A DNA stretch of 64,000 nucleotides from Nitrospirae bacterium JdFR-85. GTDB taxonomy: Bacteria > Nitrospirota > Thermodesulfovibrionia > Thermodesulfovibrionales > JdFR-85. Of the stretch, positions 17,298-27,437 are shown one piece after another. The notes beneath the pieces were generated by a model that did no database searches, was not told where the DNA came from, and saw only the letters and a list, made by a program, of their open reading frames with translations. The stretch covers positions 1 to 64,000 of the forward strand of contig MTOU01000021.1 of the NCBI GenBank assembly GCA_002011745.1, written 5' to 3'. The translations under genes were made by a program, and so were the position numbers. Each line of letters opens with the position of its first letter. The first letter of the stretch is position 1.

Positions 17298-19151
17298 GGC
17301 CCCTTTTAGAGAGGAGGCCACCCTTTCTATATTTTTGATTGCTTCAGTGAGCTTATTTCTGTCCAGTTCTTTAAAGGTAAGTTTTATACAGCTTCTGTAA
17401 CCTTTCAGTGTTGAAGTGATGACTGTAGGTCCTATTATATCCAGACCTTTAAGTAATTGTTTTAACCTATGGAGCTGTTGTATGTCTATGTCCTCACCTC
17501 TTAGATGAATATATACATTGGTTAACCTTGTGAAGGGAGGCAGATTATTAAATCTTCTCAGTTTGAGTTCTTCCATTATAAAGCTTCGGTAGTCCAGATT
17601 CTTTAAGAACTTAAATAATGGATGCCAAGGCACAGATGTGGGCAGTATCAGTTTTCCCTCTTCAGAGAGTAGGTCTTTCATATAAAAGACTTCCTGAACA
17701 AGCCTCTCAAGGGACCTGAATTCAGGAAGATTGAGAAAAAGGTCTGGATTCAGGAGTGCGATTATTTTGAATCTAATGTCTTCCTTATTGAGTTTTTTGA
17801 TTGTTCCTAATACAATGCCTGCCCTTAAGTTTGCATCTGTTTCATCAATTATCTTTACATTAACTCCAAATTTCTCTTTTAGGGTTTCATACAGCAGTTC
17901 TATCCCTGCACCGTAAGGCTTCAGCATGAAACCTCCACAGCGTTTACAGGATGAGGGAACCTGCTCTGTTCTACCACAGTTATGGCATACAAGCCCTCTG
18001 TTCTTATGTAATATAAAGGGTTTTTCACAGGTAGAACAGGTAAAAAGGAATTCACATTCTTCACACATGAGCATTGAATAGCCCAGTCTATGATGAATGA
18101 GCATCACCTTTTCATTTTCATCAAGAGCCTTTTTTGCTTCTCTATAAATATCCTCTGTAAGAAAGGGTATAATTTCTTTTGTTCTTTTTAGTATCCATAT
18201 TCTCTTTTTTTCTATTCTCTGGAATTCTATAAGAATATATTTGCCTCTTTGGCAGTTATAGTAAGATTCGGCAGAAGGGGTCTGAGATACCAGAACAACA
18301 GGTGTCTTCTCCAAGTAACCTCTCATCACAGCCACGTCTCTTGCATTGTATCTTGGAGACTCCTCTTGTTTGTACGTATGGCTGTGTTCATCCAACACAA
18401 TGATCATTTGTGTTTTCTTAAAGGGAGAGAAGATCGCGCCTCGTGTGCCCACCACGATATCATATTCGCCCCTGGCAATCTCTCTTAACAGAGAAGCCTT
18501 TATGCTTCTGTTCAGATTCCCGTGGAATAGACAAACCCTAAGACCCTCTATGTCTGAGAGAAAAGAGAAAGTCCTTTCAGCATCCTTTACTTCAGGTGAT
18601 AAAACAATGATTCCCTCTCCTGGGGTTGATGCTCTCTTTTTTGCCGAGATATGTGTTATCAGATATCTCAGCAAAGATTTCTTCATATGTATGTTTTCAG
18701 GCCTCAAAAGAAATGTCTGATATATTCCTTTTTTAAACACATCAATGATATGTTCAAGACTTTTAAAACTGAAGGGCTCTTCTGATATTAATGATACAGG
18801 TTTAATTTCAGGCCTTAAGGGCATGGCTTTCTTTTTTGGGAAATATAAAAAGTCTCTGAAGTGCATACTCTTTAACACTGTGCCTTCATTCGAGAAATAG
18901 TAATTTGTAGTCCATTCAAGGAGTGTGATCAGGGTTATAGGAAACTCTGGATACTCTCTGCAGGGCTCTATAATCTCCTTCAGGTTTTCTCTTTCGTCTT
19001 CATAGCACCTTATCACGAGACCTATTTTAGGCTTTCCCCTCAGAGGTGCTTTCACAATTATGCCTGGCGAAATTAAAGGGACGAGATGTTCTGGTATCCT
19101 GTATGTGAGGAAGGGAAGATTCTGTGGGAAGACTATATCACAGAGAAACAT
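17265..19151 (-). CDS. priA: PriA-like primosomal protein with degenerate helicase motifs
   Basis: A 628-residue PriA relative, shorter than the usual 700 or more. The N-terminal 3'-DNA-binding domain is recognisable (MFLCDIVFPQNLPFLTYRIP). The zinc-binding region is intact: CEEC, CSTC, CHNC and CKRC. The helicase core is not. Where GVTGSGKT should be, residues 147-158 read FLLRPENIHMKK. The DEEH box is DEHS at 254-257, and QVAGRAGR is replaced by QEVFYMKDLL. The flanking PriA signatures (TYKQEESPRYNARDVAVMRG, LLNPDLFLNLPEFRSLERL) still align, so this is a true PriA that has probably lost ATPase activity and keeps a structural role in replication restart. Its ATG directly follows the nrdR stop. 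Confidence 0.9.
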   Translation of the reverse strand: MFLCDIVFPQNLPFLTYRIPEHLVPLISPGIIVKAPLRGKPKIGLVIRCYEDERENLKEIIEPCREYPEFPITLITLLEWTTNYYFSNEGTVLKSMHFRDFLYFPKKKAMPLRPEIKPVSLISEEPFSFKSLEHIIDVFKKGIYQTFLLRPENIHMKKSLLRYLITHISAKKRASTPGEGIIVLSPEVKDAERTFSFLSDIEGLRVCLFHGNLNRSIKASLLREIARGEYDIVVGTRGAIFSPFKKTQMIIVLDEHSHTYKQEESPRYNARDVAVMRGYLEKTPVVLVSQTPSAESYYNCQRGKYILIEFQRIEKKRIWILKRTKEIIPFLTEDIYREAKKALDENEKVMLIHHRLGYSMLMCEECEFLFTCSTCEKPFILHKNRGLVCHNCGRTEQVPSSCKRCGGFMLKPYGAGIELLYETLKEKFGVNVKIIDETDANLRAGIVLGTIKKLNKEDIRFKIIALLNPDLFLNLPEFRSLERLVQEVFYMKDLLSEEGKLILPTSVPWHPLFKFLKNLDYRSFIMEELKLRRFNNLPPFTRLTNVYIHLRGEDIDIQQLHRLKQLLKGLDIIGPTVITSTLKGYRSCIKLTFKELDRNKLTEAIKNIERVASSLKGALRIDVDPLSF

Positions 19152-19613
19152 TTATTTCTTTCTCTCACTGAATAACCTTCCGATCTCTTCAAGAAATTCT
19201 TTCACATCTCTGAACTCTCTATAAACAGAGGCGAATCTCACATAAGCGACCTTGTCGAGTTCTCTCAGATGGTTCATAACCTCCTCTCCTATCCAGGCGC
19301 TCATGATCTCACTTTCTCCTGTATCCATCGCCTTTTTTTCTATTGTGTCCACAATATTCTGGAGGGTTTCAACCGATATAGGTCGTTTCTCACAAGCCTT
19401 TTTCAGCCCATTGAGGATCTTCATCCTGTCAAAGGGCTCTCTTCTGCCGTCTTTTTTTATAACCACAGGTACAGATTCTTCTATCCTTTCATAGGATGTG
19501 AATCTCTTATTGCAGTCGAGACAGAGGCGTCTTCTTCTAATTACATCACCCTCTTTGCTCTGGCGAGAATCTATGACCCTGTCTCTTAGGCTACCACAGT
19601 AGGGACATTTCAT
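19152..19613 (-). CDS. nrdR: Transcriptional repressor NrdR
   Basis: A 153-residue regulator of ribonucleotide reductase genes. The N-terminal zinc ribbon is CPYCG with CLDC, followed by the basic [18 protein letters not shown]. The ATP-cone domain has [17 protein letters not shown]. It senses ATP/dATP and binds NrdR boxes; no ribonucleotide reductase gene is in the window. It overlaps glyA by 4 bases and its stop touches the priA start, placing it in the rpiB-glyA-nrdR-priA operon. Confidence 0.97.
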   Translation of the reverse strand: MKCPYCGSLRDRVIDSRQSKEGDVIRRRRLCLDCNKRFTSYERIEESVPVVIKKDGRREPFDRMKILNGLKKACEKRPISVETLQNIVDTIEKKAMDTGESEIMSAWIGEEVMNHLRELDKVAYVRFASVYREFRDVKEFLEEIGRLFSERKK

Positions 19614-20848
19614 GAGTAGATGGGGAACCTCTCACAGAGTTCTTTCACTTTGCTACTCACTTGTTTAAGGTGTTTTTCGCTTTTTGAGTTGCTGAGCACG
19701 GTGTCAATCAACTCTGCTATCTCTACCATCTCCTTCTCACCCATTCCTCTTGTGGTGACACAAGGGGTTCCGAGTCTTATTCCACTGGTGATTGTGGGGG
19801 GCCTGTCATCGAAGGGGATGGAGTTTTTGTTAACAGTTATACCAGTCCTGTCAAGGGCCTCCTCTGCCTCCTTTCCTGTTATGCCCCTGTTTCTAAGATC
19901 CACAAGCATGAGATGGGTATCTGTTCCTCCTGAGATTATCTCAAAACCTCTTTTGATCAATTCACTGCAGAGTTTTTTTGCATTTTCCACAATCTGTTGT
20001 TGGTATTTTTTGAAGTGTTCAGAGAGTGCCTCTTTTAGGGCCACGGCCTTTGCTGCTATTATATGGACTAATGGACCACCCTGGATCCCTGGAAATATCA
20101 TTCTGTCTATTGCCCTTGCAAATTCCTTTCTGCACATGATCATTCCACCCCGGGGACCTCTAAGGGTCTTATGAGTGGTGGTTGTGACAAAGTCGGCATA
20201 AGGAATGGGTGAGGGATGGATTCCTGCTGCTATAAGTCCAGCAATATGGGCGATATCTGCAAGTAGATATGCTCCAACCTCACGTGCTATCTCTGCAAAG
20301 GCCTTGAAGTCTATAATCCTTGAATAGGCACTTGCACCAGTAAGAATCAACTTGGGCTTGTGTTTCTTTGCGAGGTCTCTAACCTGGTCATAATCTATAT
20401 AACCTTCCTTTGTTACACCATAGGTTACGGCATTATAAAAGAATCCTGAGAAGTTTACAGGTGCTCCATGAGAGAGATGTCCACCATGGCTCAGACTCAT
20501 ACCGAGCACAGTGTCCCCTGGCTGTAGCACGGAGAAATACACAGCCATATTTGCCTGGGTGCCTGAATGAGGCTGAACATTCACATGTTCTGCACCAAAG
20601 AGTTCCTTTGCCCTCTCAATAGCCAGTTCCTCCACCTCGTCTGCATACTCACATCCAGCATAGTATCTCTTGCCAGGGTAACCCTCTGCATATTTGTTAG
20701 TAAAGACCGAGCCCTGGGCCTCAAGCACAGCCTTTGAGGTGTAGTTTTCAGAGGCGATCAGGACGATCTTGTTTTTTTCTCTCTCTGTCTCTGCAACTAT
20801 GGCATCATAGACCTGAGGGTCTACCTCACGGAGGGCTTCAAACTCCAT
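19610..20848 (-). CDS. glyA: Serine hydroxymethyltransferase
   Basis: A 412-residue PLP enzyme interconverting serine and glycine with tetrahydrofolate, supplying one-carbon units. Diagnostic segments are [48 protein letters not shown] and the PLP-lysine site [14 protein letters not shown]. Length is normal. It overlaps rpiB by 11 bases and nrdR by 4. Methylene-tetrahydrofolate is also the cofactor of TrmFO. Confidence 0.98.
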   Translation of the reverse strand: MEFEALREVDPQVYDAIVAETEREKNKIVLIASENYTSKAVLEAQGSVFTNKYAEGYPGKRYYAGCEYADEVEELAIERAKELFGAEHVNVQPHSGTQANMAVYFSVLQPGDTVLGMSLSHGGHLSHGAPVNFSGFFYNAVTYGVTKEGYIDYDQVRDLAKKHKPKLILTGASAYSRIIDFKAFAEIAREVGAYLLADIAHIAGLIAAGIHPSPIPYADFVTTTTHKTLRGPRGGMIMCRKEFARAIDRMIFPGIQGGPLVHIIAAKAVALKEALSEHFKKYQQQIVENAKKLCSELIKRGFEIISGGTDTHLMLVDLRNRGITGKEAEEALDRTGITVNKNSIPFDDRPPTITSGIRLGTPCVTTRGMGEKEMVEIAELIDTVLSNSKSEKHLKQVSSKVKELCERFPIYS

Positions 20849-21302
20849 TTCTTATCTTCTCCTCTATCAGTCTTATTTTTTCCAGCCTCCTGAGATGTCT
20901 GCCGCCTTCGAAGGGGGTCTCAACCCAGACCTTTACAATCTCGCAGGCCACCTCTGAATCAAGTACCCTTCCACCAAGCACCAGTATATTTGAATCGTTA
21001 TGGAGGCGGCTCATTCGGGCAGTATAGGGATCATGGCAGAGTGTTGCCCTTACCCCTGGAAATTTATTCGCAACTATAGACATACCAAGGCCTGTTCCAC
21101 ATATGAGGATTCCCCTTCTGAATACTCCTTTTGAGACTGCTTCAGATACCTTAAAGGCATAATCAGGATAATCGACAGAACAACTGTCTTCTGTACCATA
21201 GTCAACAGGTATGTAACCAAGGTTCTCCAATAGCTCCTTGATGACACTCTTCAACTCAAAACCCGCATGATCAGAACCTATTGCTATCTCATTGGGAGGC
21301 AT
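20838..21302 (-). CDS. rpiB: Ribose-5-phosphate isomerase B
   Basis: A 154-residue RpiB/LacAB family enzyme that converts ribulose-5-phosphate and ribose-5-phosphate. It has the N-terminal [13 protein letters not shown], the active-site cysteine segment [17 protein letters not shown] and [14 protein letters not shown]. It is the first gene of the rpiB-glyA-nrdR-priA operon behind a visible promoter. The predicted leader is only about ten bases with no Shine-Dalgarno. Confidence 0.96.
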   Translation of the reverse strand: MPPNEIAIGSDHAGFELKSVIKELLENLGYIPVDYGTEDSCSVDYPDYAFKVSEAVSKGVFRRGILICGTGLGMSIVANKFPGVRATLCHDPYTARMSRLHNDSNILVLGGRVLDSEVACEIVKVWVETPFEGGRHLRRLEKIRLIEEKIRNGV

Positions 21303-21319
21303 GTCTGTTGTTATCGTTT

Positions 21320-21349
21320 ATGGTAAATTAGTGAAGGCATTGAAGTCAA
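21320..21349 (-). promoter_or_regulatory. Promoter of the rpiB-glyA-nrdR-priA operon
   Basis: Minus strand: TTGACT (21349-21344), an 18-base spacer, then TACCAT (21325-21320). The expected start of transcription is near 21313, about ten bases before the rpiB ATG. Confidence 0.5.
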
Positions 21350-21458
21350 GCAATTTATTAGTGTATAATTATATTTTAATTTATCACTAACAGCTTTGGT
21401 TTCATCCCTTATATGGTCATTATGATCATTATATTAAATCATCAATAAAGGGAGGATT

Positions 21459-22733
21459 ATGGCTGATAGAACAAAAAAAGGGAAGAAGGATAAAGAGAGT
21501 CCTAAGGTTTATCTGATCGATGTGACAAACCGTGATGGTGTACAGACCTCGAGAATACTTCTACCAAAGCTTGCCAAGACCATGCTCAACATCTATCTTG
21601 ACGAGATGGGAGTATATCAAAGTGAGGTAGGATTCCCTACCCTGAAACATGAGATCAACTATATCAATGCAAATCTGGAGCTTGCCAAACGTGGGGCAAT
21701 AAAGAGACTCCACCTTGAAGGCTGGTGTAGGGCTGTGCCTGAGGATGTGGAGCTCGCCTTTAAAAACTGTCCTGAGCTGAAACATATTAATGTATCAGTC
21801 TCGACCTCTGAGATAATGATAAAAGGTAAATTTCAGGGACGGAAGACCTTTAAGGATTTGGTAAAATCCATGGTTGAGTCTGTAAAACTGGCCAAGCAGA
21901 TGGGAGCAGAGACAGTAGGTGTGAATGCAGAAGATGCCTCCAGAACAGAGCTTGACCGTCTTATTGAGTTTATTCTTGCTGGTAAAGAGGCTGGTGCTGA
22001 CAGATTCCGCTACTGTGACACCCTTGGTGCAGATGACCCCATCACCATATATGAGAGGATAAAGGCACTTTCAGTAGCAACAAAGTTTCCTATAGAGATG
22101 CACTGTCATAATGACCTTGGAATGGCAGAGGCTGTTTCAGTGGCAGGTGCAAGGGCAGCGATAGAGTGTGGTATTGATACATATATAAATACTACGGTTA
22201 ATGGTTACGGTGAGAGGGCAGGTAATGCTGATCTTGTCTCCACAATTTTGGCCCTTAAGTTTTCCACAGGTCTGCGGGAAAGGGCCCCTCTTGATGAACA
22301 TGTTAATTTAAAGATGGCCTGGAAGATAGCAAGATATGCCTCTTATCAATTTAATATTCCTATTCCCATTAATCAGCCTGGGGTCGGTGCCAATGCATTC
22401 GCACATGAGTCTGGAATTCATGCGGATGGTGCCCTGAAGGACAGGAGAAACTATGAACTATATGACCCTGAGGATGTGGGCAGAGGCGAGCCAGACCTGC
22501 TTGAGACAGGCAGAGTTATCACCACAGGCGCATATGGGGGTATAAAGGGTTTCCGTTATGTTTATGACAGATTGGGTATACACTTTAGGAATGATCAGGA
22601 GGCAAGAAAGATTCTGGAACTGGTCCAATATGCGAATCTTCATACCCAGAAACCTCTGACAGATGATGAACTCAGGTTTATTGCTACCTATCCTGATATT
22701 GTAAAGAAGATCCTGACAGTAGATTTTAAATGA
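21459..22733 (+). CDS. Homocitrate synthase / 2-isopropylmalate synthase family enzyme, candidate (Re)-citrate synthase
   Basis: A 424-residue DRE-TIM metallolyase of the family that condenses acetyl-CoA with a 2-oxoacid. Signatures are [13 protein letters not shown] (catalytic R-D-G), the metal ligand segment [13 protein letters not shown] and [12 protein letters not shown], with a C-terminal part containing [17 protein letters not shown]. There is no leucine-feedback LeuA-type regulatory domain. The next gene is an isocitrate dehydrogenase, overlapping by 4 bases, and malate dehydrogenase is in the same run, while no leucine or lysine genes are near. This favours an anaerobic Re-face citrate synthase over homocitrate or isopropylmalate synthase, but the substrate is inferred from context. 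A strong GGGAGG precedes the ATG. Confidence 0.85.
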   Translation: MADRTKKGKKDKESPKVYLIDVTNRDGVQTSRILLPKLAKTMLNIYLDEMGVYQSEVGFPTLKHEINYINANLELAKRGAIKRLHLEGWCRAVPEDVELAFKNCPELKHINVSVSTSEIMIKGKFQGRKTFKDLVKSMVESVKLAKQMGAETVGVNAEDASRTELDRLIEFILAGKEAGADRFRYCDTLGADDPITIYERIKALSVATKFPIEMHCHNDLGMAEAVSVAGARAAIECGIDTYINTTVNGYGERAGNADLVSTILALKFSTGLRERAPLDEHVNLKMAWKIARYASYQFNIPIPINQPGVGANAFAHESGIHADGALKDRRNYELYDPEDVGRGEPDLLETGRVITTGAYGGIKGFRYVYDRLGIHFRNDQEARKILELVQYANLHTQKPLTDDELRFIATYPDIVKKILTVDFK

Positions 22734-23815
22734 ATAGATACACAATTACTCTCATCCCTGGAGATGGAGTAGGGCCAGAAATTACTGAAGCGACCAAGAT
22801 GGTTCTGGAAGCCACTGGTGTACCCATCGAGTGGGACATCCAGGAAGCGGGAGAGGAGGTATATAAAAAGGAGGGAACACCACTGCCGGAGAGGGTAGTA
22901 GAGTCTATAAAAAGGAATAGAGTTGCTATTAAGGGACCAATAACCACACCTGTTGGGAAGGGTTTCAGGAGTGTGAATGTTACACTGAGGCAGAGTCTTG
23001 ACCTTTATGCCTGTGTCAGACCCTGTAAGAGTTATCCTGGTGCAAGGACACGCTACGATAATGTGGATATTGTTATAATAAGAGAAAATACAGAAGACCT
23101 CTATGCAGGTGTGGAGTTTGAAAAAGGCAGGCCAGAGACTCTAAAACTGATTGAAGAGTTTAATAGATTAACCGGTAAAAGGATAAGAGAGGATTCGGGG
23201 ATAAGTATTAAACCTATTTCTGTTTATGGTACCCAGAGAATAGTAAAATTTGCCTTTGAGTATGCAAGGGCAAATGGGAGGCGAAAGGTTACAGCAGTGC
23301 ATAAGGCGAATATAATGAAGTATTCAGATGGACTATTTCTTGAGGTGGCCCGTGAAGTGGCAAAGGAATATCCTGATATAGAGTTTGAAGACAGGATTGT
23401 GGATAATATGTGTATGCAGCTTGTCCAGAAGCCGGAACTCTATGATGTGCTTGTGCTACCCAATCTATATGGTGACATTGTATCAGACCTTGGTGCAGGA
23501 CTCATAGGTGGACTTGGCCTTGCCCCTGGTGCTAATATAGGAGATGAGGTTGCAGTATTTGAACCTACTCATGGTAGCGCCCCGAAATATAGGGGCCAGA
23601 ACAAAGTAAATCCTATGGCAATGATACTTTCTGGTATGATGATGCTCAGGCATATTGGAGAACAGGAGGCTGCGGAGAGGCTGGACAGAGCCGTGGCAGA
23701 GGTTATAAAGGAAGGTAGAAGAGTCACATACGATATGAAACCCACCCCAGATGACCCAACAGCAGTGGGTACTATGGAGGTGGCAACAGCTATAGTGGAA
23801 AAACTCAAGAACTAA
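22730..23815 (+). CDS. Isocitrate dehydrogenase (isocitrate/isopropylmalate dehydrogenase family)
   Basis: A 361-residue beta-decarboxylating dehydrogenase. It starts [13 protein letters not shown]. The substrate loop [19 protein letters not shown] has the serine and asparagine pattern of isocitrate dehydrogenases rather than the isopropylmalate loop. Further signatures are [28 protein letters not shown] and the metal-binding [17 protein letters not shown]. Length and sequence suit the NAD-type short form. It is coupled (ATGA overlap) to the citrate synthase-like gene and directly abuts the CNNM gene. Homoisocitrate dehydrogenase is the main alternative. Confidence 0.9.
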   Translation: MNRYTITLIPGDGVGPEITEATKMVLEATGVPIEWDIQEAGEEVYKKEGTPLPERVVESIKRNRVAIKGPITTPVGKGFRSVNVTLRQSLDLYACVRPCKSYPGARTRYDNVDIVIIRENTEDLYAGVEFEKGRPETLKLIEEFNRLTGKRIREDSGISIKPISVYGTQRIVKFAFEYARANGRRKVTAVHKANIMKYSDGLFLEVAREVAKEYPDIEFEDRIVDNMCMQLVQKPELYDVLVLPNLYGDIVSDLGAGLIGGLGLAPGANIGDEVAVFEPTHGSAPKYRGQNKVNPMAMILSGMMMLRHIGEQEAAERLDRAVAEVIKEGRRVTYDMKPTPDDPTAVGTMEVATAIVEKLKN

Positions 23816-25093
23816 ATGGAATCGATACCCATAGGTACTCCTGATGAACTGGTTGGTACAATAGTAATCATTGTATGCATCTGTATTGTTGCATTTCTTA
23901 CCAGTTCAGAAGCTGCTCTTATTTCTGTAAACAGGATAAGAATCAGGAATCTTGCAGAAAAAGACAACAAAAGTGCCAAAGCTGTTCAGTCAATACTTGC
24001 TGAACATGATAGATTTTTTGGTACCATTCTTCTTTCAGAAAACTTCTTTATAATCCTTGCCACTTCAATAGGTACCGCTCTTCTGCTCAATATATTTGGT
24101 GAGAATGGATGGTTTATTGCTTCATTGGTGATGACGGTTCTTGTGGTTATTCTGGGAGAGATTACACCAAAGACGATAGCCATGAGCCATTCTGAGAAGT
24201 TTGCACTCTTTGTGGCAAGACCTATAAAATGGCTTATCACAATTACCCATCCTATTGTATGGTTCTTTACAAGGCTGCCGAGCTGGATATTGAAGACAAT
24301 GGGTGCCAGGACTCCTACATCCCCATTTGTTACGGAAGAAGATATAAGAACAATGATTGAGCTTGGTGAAGAGTCTGGCTCACTTCTGGAGGAAGAGAGA
24401 CAGATGCTCCAGAAGGTATTTGAGTTTGGGGATACCATAGCATCAGAGGCGATGGTACCGAGGACCGAAATAGTGGCGATTCAAGAGAATGCTACGGTTA
24501 GAGATGCGCTTAATCTTGTTAAAGAGAAGGGATTCTCAAGATATCCTGTTATCCAGGATACCATAGATAATATTACAGGGATTCTATATATAAAAGACAT
24601 TCTGATTAAGATGTCGGATGGAACAGTGAGCCCTGATACGCCTATAAAGGAGTTCGTCAGAGATGCCTATTTTATCCCAGAGAACAAGAGGGTGAGCGAA
24701 CTCCTTAATGAGATGCAGAAGAAGAAGTTCCAGATTGCGATTGTGATGGACGAGTATGGAGGGACAGCAGGCCTTATAACCCTTGAGGATCTTATGGAGG
24801 AGATTGTAGGAAGCTTACAGGATGAGTTTGAGAAACTGGAGGCAGAGAAGGATGTAGAGGTTGTTGATGAAAGAACAGTTATTGTTTCTGGTAATACTCC
24901 TCTTGATGAGGTTTCTGAATTGATAGGGGTGAAACTGGAAAGTGGAGATTTCCATACCATCGGTGGTTTTGTGTTTGGCCTTTTTGGCAGACTCCCAAAG
25001 GAAGGAGAACAGATCAGATATCATGATCTTAGGTTTCTGGTGCTTGCGATGGATGGAAGAAAGGTGGCAAAGCTGAAGATAACAAAGGTGTAG
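23816..25093 (+). CDS. CNNM/CorC-HlyC family transporter with CBS pair
   Basis: A 425-residue membrane protein with the CNNM layout: about four membrane segments in residues 1-140 (including LTSSEAALISVNRIRI), two CBS domains (about 205-330, with MVPRTEIVAIQENATV and IVMDEYGGTAGLITLEDL) and a C-terminal CorC/HlyC domain (345-425). Such proteins handle Mg2+ or related divalent cations under nucleotide control through the CBS pair; the old name hemolysin is misleading. It sits between isocitrate and malate dehydrogenase genes with stop codons abutting start codons on both sides. Confidence 0.93.
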   Translation: MESIPIGTPDELVGTIVIIVCICIVAFLTSSEAALISVNRIRIRNLAEKDNKSAKAVQSILAEHDRFFGTILLSENFFIILATSIGTALLLNIFGENGWFIASLVMTVLVVILGEITPKTIAMSHSEKFALFVARPIKWLITITHPIVWFFTRLPSWILKTMGARTPTSPFVTEEDIRTMIELGEESGSLLEEERQMLQKVFEFGDTIASEAMVPRTEIVAIQENATVRDALNLVKEKGFSRYPVIQDTIDNITGILYIKDILIKMSDGTVSPDTPIKEFVRDAYFIPENKRVSELLNEMQKKKFQIAIVMDEYGGTAGLITLEDLMEEIVGSLQDEFEKLEAEKDVEVVDERTVIVSGNTPLDEVSELIGVKLESGDFHTIGGFVFGLFGRLPKEGEQIRYHDLRFLVLAMDGRKVAKLKITKV

Positions 25094-26032
25094 ATGAGAA
25101 AGAAGGTTGCTATTATAGGAGCAGGTAATGTAGGTGCTACAGTAGCACAACTGGTTGTTATGGAAGGACTTGCTGATGTGGTGCTTTATGATATTGTGGA
25201 GGGAATGCCACAAGGCAAAGCCCTTGATATGTATGAGGCTACACCTTTGTGGGGTGTTGATGTAAAGGTGGTAGGTACAAATGATCTAAGTGAGATAAGA
25301 GACTCTCATATAGTGGTTATTACTGCAGGAGCAGCCAGAAAGCCTGGTATGTCCAGAGACGACCTTCTCCAGACAAATGCCAAAGTGGTTGCATCGGTAA
25401 GCAAGGTGCTTCCAGAACTCTGTCCAGATGCGATTGTTATAGTGGTGACCAATCCCATGGATGTTATGGCACAACTGTGTTGGCAGATTACAGGATTTCC
25501 TCATAAGAGGGTGATGGGAATGGGTGGAGTACTGGACTCTGCCAGGTTTAGGAGCTTTGTGGCAGACAGACTTGGGGTGTCTGTACAAGATACAGAGGCC
25601 TTGGTGCTGGGTGGACATGGTGACCAGATGGTTCCTATGCCGAGGTTTACCACAGTGAGGGGTGTGTCTATTACTGAACTTCTTTCTAAGAAAGAGATAG
25701 ATGCATTGATTGAGAGAACCAGATATGGAGGGGCAGAGATTGTATCTCTGCTTAAGACAGGCAGTGCCTATTATGCACCTGCTGCCTCTACGCTTCAGAT
25801 GTTAAAGGCAGTGCTTCTGGACGAGAAGAGGCTTCTTCCTGCTGCAGCCTATCTCGATGGTGAGTATGGGATTAAAGGGCTTTTTATTGGTGTGCCAGTG
25901 GTGCTTGGGGCAGAAGGGGTGGAGAGGGTAGTGGAACTACAACTTACAGAGGAAGAGAAAGGGTTCTTTGAGGGCTCTGTAAAGGCTGTCAGAGGGCTTG
26001 TGGAGAAGCTGAAATCTTTTGTTGTTTTTTGA
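25094..26032 (+). CDS. mdh: Malate dehydrogenase
   Basis: A 312-residue LDH-like malate dehydrogenase that interconverts malate and oxaloacetate with NAD(H). It has the nucleotide motif [12 protein letters not shown], the active-site loop [17 protein letters not shown] with substrate-binding arginines, and the catalytic histidine in [26 protein letters not shown] is typical of bacterial MDH of the LDH type. It abuts the CNNM gene stop. With the citrate synthase-like enzyme, IDH and fumarase it covers several TCA steps. Confidence 0.96.
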   Translation: MRKKVAIIGAGNVGATVAQLVVMEGLADVVLYDIVEGMPQGKALDMYEATPLWGVDVKVVGTNDLSEIRDSHIVVITAGAARKPGMSRDDLLQTNAKVVASVSKVLPELCPDAIVIVVTNPMDVMAQLCWQITGFPHKRVMGMGGVLDSARFRSFVADRLGVSVQDTEALVLGGHGDQMVPMPRFTTVRGVSITELLSKKEIDALIERTRYGGAEIVSLLKTGSAYYAPAASTLQMLKAVLLDEKRLLPAAAYLDGEYGIKGLFIGVPVVLGAEGVERVVELQLTEEEKGFFEGSVKAVRGLVEKLKSFVVF

Positions 26033-26115
26033 AAAATTCCTTCACTTCATGTTATTATTGTTGGCCTTATTCTGATAGAAACCTTAAGATTAACTTTAAT
26101 AAGGAGGATGTCTGG

Positions 26116-26532
26116 ATGGAGAGGACTCTCTCAATTGTTAAACCTGATGGTGTTAAGAAGAATCTCATAGGTGAGGTGATAAGGAGATTTGAGAATGCAG
26201 GATTGAGGATTGTAGGGCTCAAGATGCTCAAGATGACCAAAGAACAGGCAAAGGGTTTTTATATTGTCCATAAAGACAAGCCTTTTTATGAAAGTCTTAC
26301 AGATTTTATGTCTGAAGGCCCAATAGTGGTTATGGTGGTTGAAGGTGAGAATGCCATATCAAAGGTCCGTGATATTATGGGAGCCACAAATCCAAAAGAG
26401 GCTGCTTCTGGAACAATTAGAGCAGATTACGCAACTGACATTGAGCGTAATATTGTACATGGCTCTGACTCGCCAGAGTCTGCAGAATATGAGATAGGAT
26501 ACTTTTTCTCTTCCATAGAAATAGTAGGATAA
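26116..26532 (+). CDS. ndk: Nucleoside diphosphate kinase
   Basis: A 138-residue kinase that equilibrates nucleoside di- and triphosphates through a phosphohistidine. It begins [16 protein letters not shown] and has the active site [15 protein letters not shown]. The frame is open further upstream, but the ATG at 26116 preceded by AAGGAGG matches the family N-terminus exactly. It lies 83 bases after mdh and ends five bases from the convergent epimerase gene. Confidence 0.97.
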   Translation: MERTLSIVKPDGVKKNLIGEVIRRFENAGLRIVGLKMLKMTKEQAKGFYIVHKDKPFYESLTDFMSEGPIVVMVVEGENAISKVRDIMGATNPKEAASGTIRADYATDIERNIVHGSDSPESAEYEIGYFFSSIEIVG

Positions 26533-26537
26533 TAAAA

Positions 26538-27437
26538 TCAGGTTTGTAAGATATCTTTTATATACTCTTCGAGCCTCTTTGGTTTGAAACCGAATAGTTT
26601 TTCCACAGCTTCTGGTTCTGTGATGTTATCAACCTGCAGCATATTTAACTGTTCTACACTCACCTCTGGAGGAACTTTGCCAATAACCTTGGTAAGGAAG
26701 GACATGGGGAGGGCTGCTTTTACACATGTCAGAGGCACATTAAGAAGAGGCTTCTTGATACCCATAGCTGTCATGTATAAGTTGAGAATCTCTCGATAGC
26801 TTAGATGTTCGGGTCCACCCAGCTCATATATTCTGTCCCAAGCATTCTCATTCTCAAGTATATACATAAAACATTTCACCCAGTCTTGGATAAAGATAGG
26901 TTGGAATTTTGCCTTTCCTCCTCCTGGTACAGGTATAAAGGGCCCCAAGGAAAACAGTCTCTTAAGATTCTCTGTAAAGCCATCTTCTTTACCAATTATG
27001 AGAGAAGGTCGGAATATTACATATCTTAGTCCTGATCTCTTCACAATCTCCTCTGCCTCTGCCTTTGCACGCGAGTACCTAAAGGGGGCATTGAGGGAGG
27101 CACCAAGGGCGGACTGATAAAAGAATCTCTTTACACCAGAGGTTTTTGCCTCTTCAACCAGATTCTCTGTTCCTTCTATATAGACTTTCTGGAATGTGGC
27201 CTTTGGGGTCTCTCGTATTATTCCTACAAGATGAACAGCTATATCAACTCCCTCCATCACATTTGTTAGACTTTCTCTGTCCGTAATATCTCCATATACA
27301 ATCTCAGTAGCAAGTTTTTTTATCTTTTCTGCCTTCTTTTCTGAACGGACAAGGCATCTTGTTCTGATTTCTCTTTTGTTGAGTGTCTCCAAGAGGTTTG
27401 TTCCCACAAAACCTGTTGCACCAGCAATAAATATCAT
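26538..27437 (-). CDS. NAD(P)-binding epimerase-like protein (NDUFA9-type atypical SDR)
   Basis: A 299-residue extended/atypical short-chain dehydrogenase. The N-terminus IFIAGATGFVGTNLLETL is the nucleotide-binding glycine motif. DIAVHLVGIIRETP and FRPSLIIGKEDGFTENL are typical of the complex I NDUFA9/YbjT-like group, and the canonical YxxxK is changed to YSRAK. Substrates of this group are often unknown and some bind quinones or act in complex I assembly. It overlaps the fumarase beta gene by 4 bases, so it follows fumarase in one operon. Confidence 0.88.
   Translation of the reverse strand: MIFIAGATGFVGTNLLETLNKREIRTRCLVRSEKKAEKIKKLATEIVYGDITDRESLTNVMEGVDIAVHLVGIIRETPKATFQKVYIEGTENLVEEAKTSGVKRFFYQSALGASLNAPFRYSRAKAEAEEIVKRSGLRYVIFRPSLIIGKEDGFTENLKRLFSLGPFIPVPGGGKAKFQPIFIQDWVKCFMYILENENAWDRIYELGGPEHLSYREILNLYMTAMGIKKPLLNVPLTCVKAALPMSFLTKVIGKVPPEVSVEQLNMLQVDNITEPEAVEKLFGFKPKRLEEYIKDILQT

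Noticed and set aside
17265..19151. Frameshift or pseudogene as the cause of the missing PriA helicase motifs
   Set aside because: The frame is continuous, flanking PriA signatures align on both sides of each lost motif, and the zinc cysteines are intact, so the change looks evolved and not broken.
22730..23815. 3-isopropylmalate dehydrogenase
   Set aside because: The substrate loop has the isocitrate-type serine/asparagine pattern and no leucine genes are adjacent, although homoisocitrate dehydrogenase remains possible.
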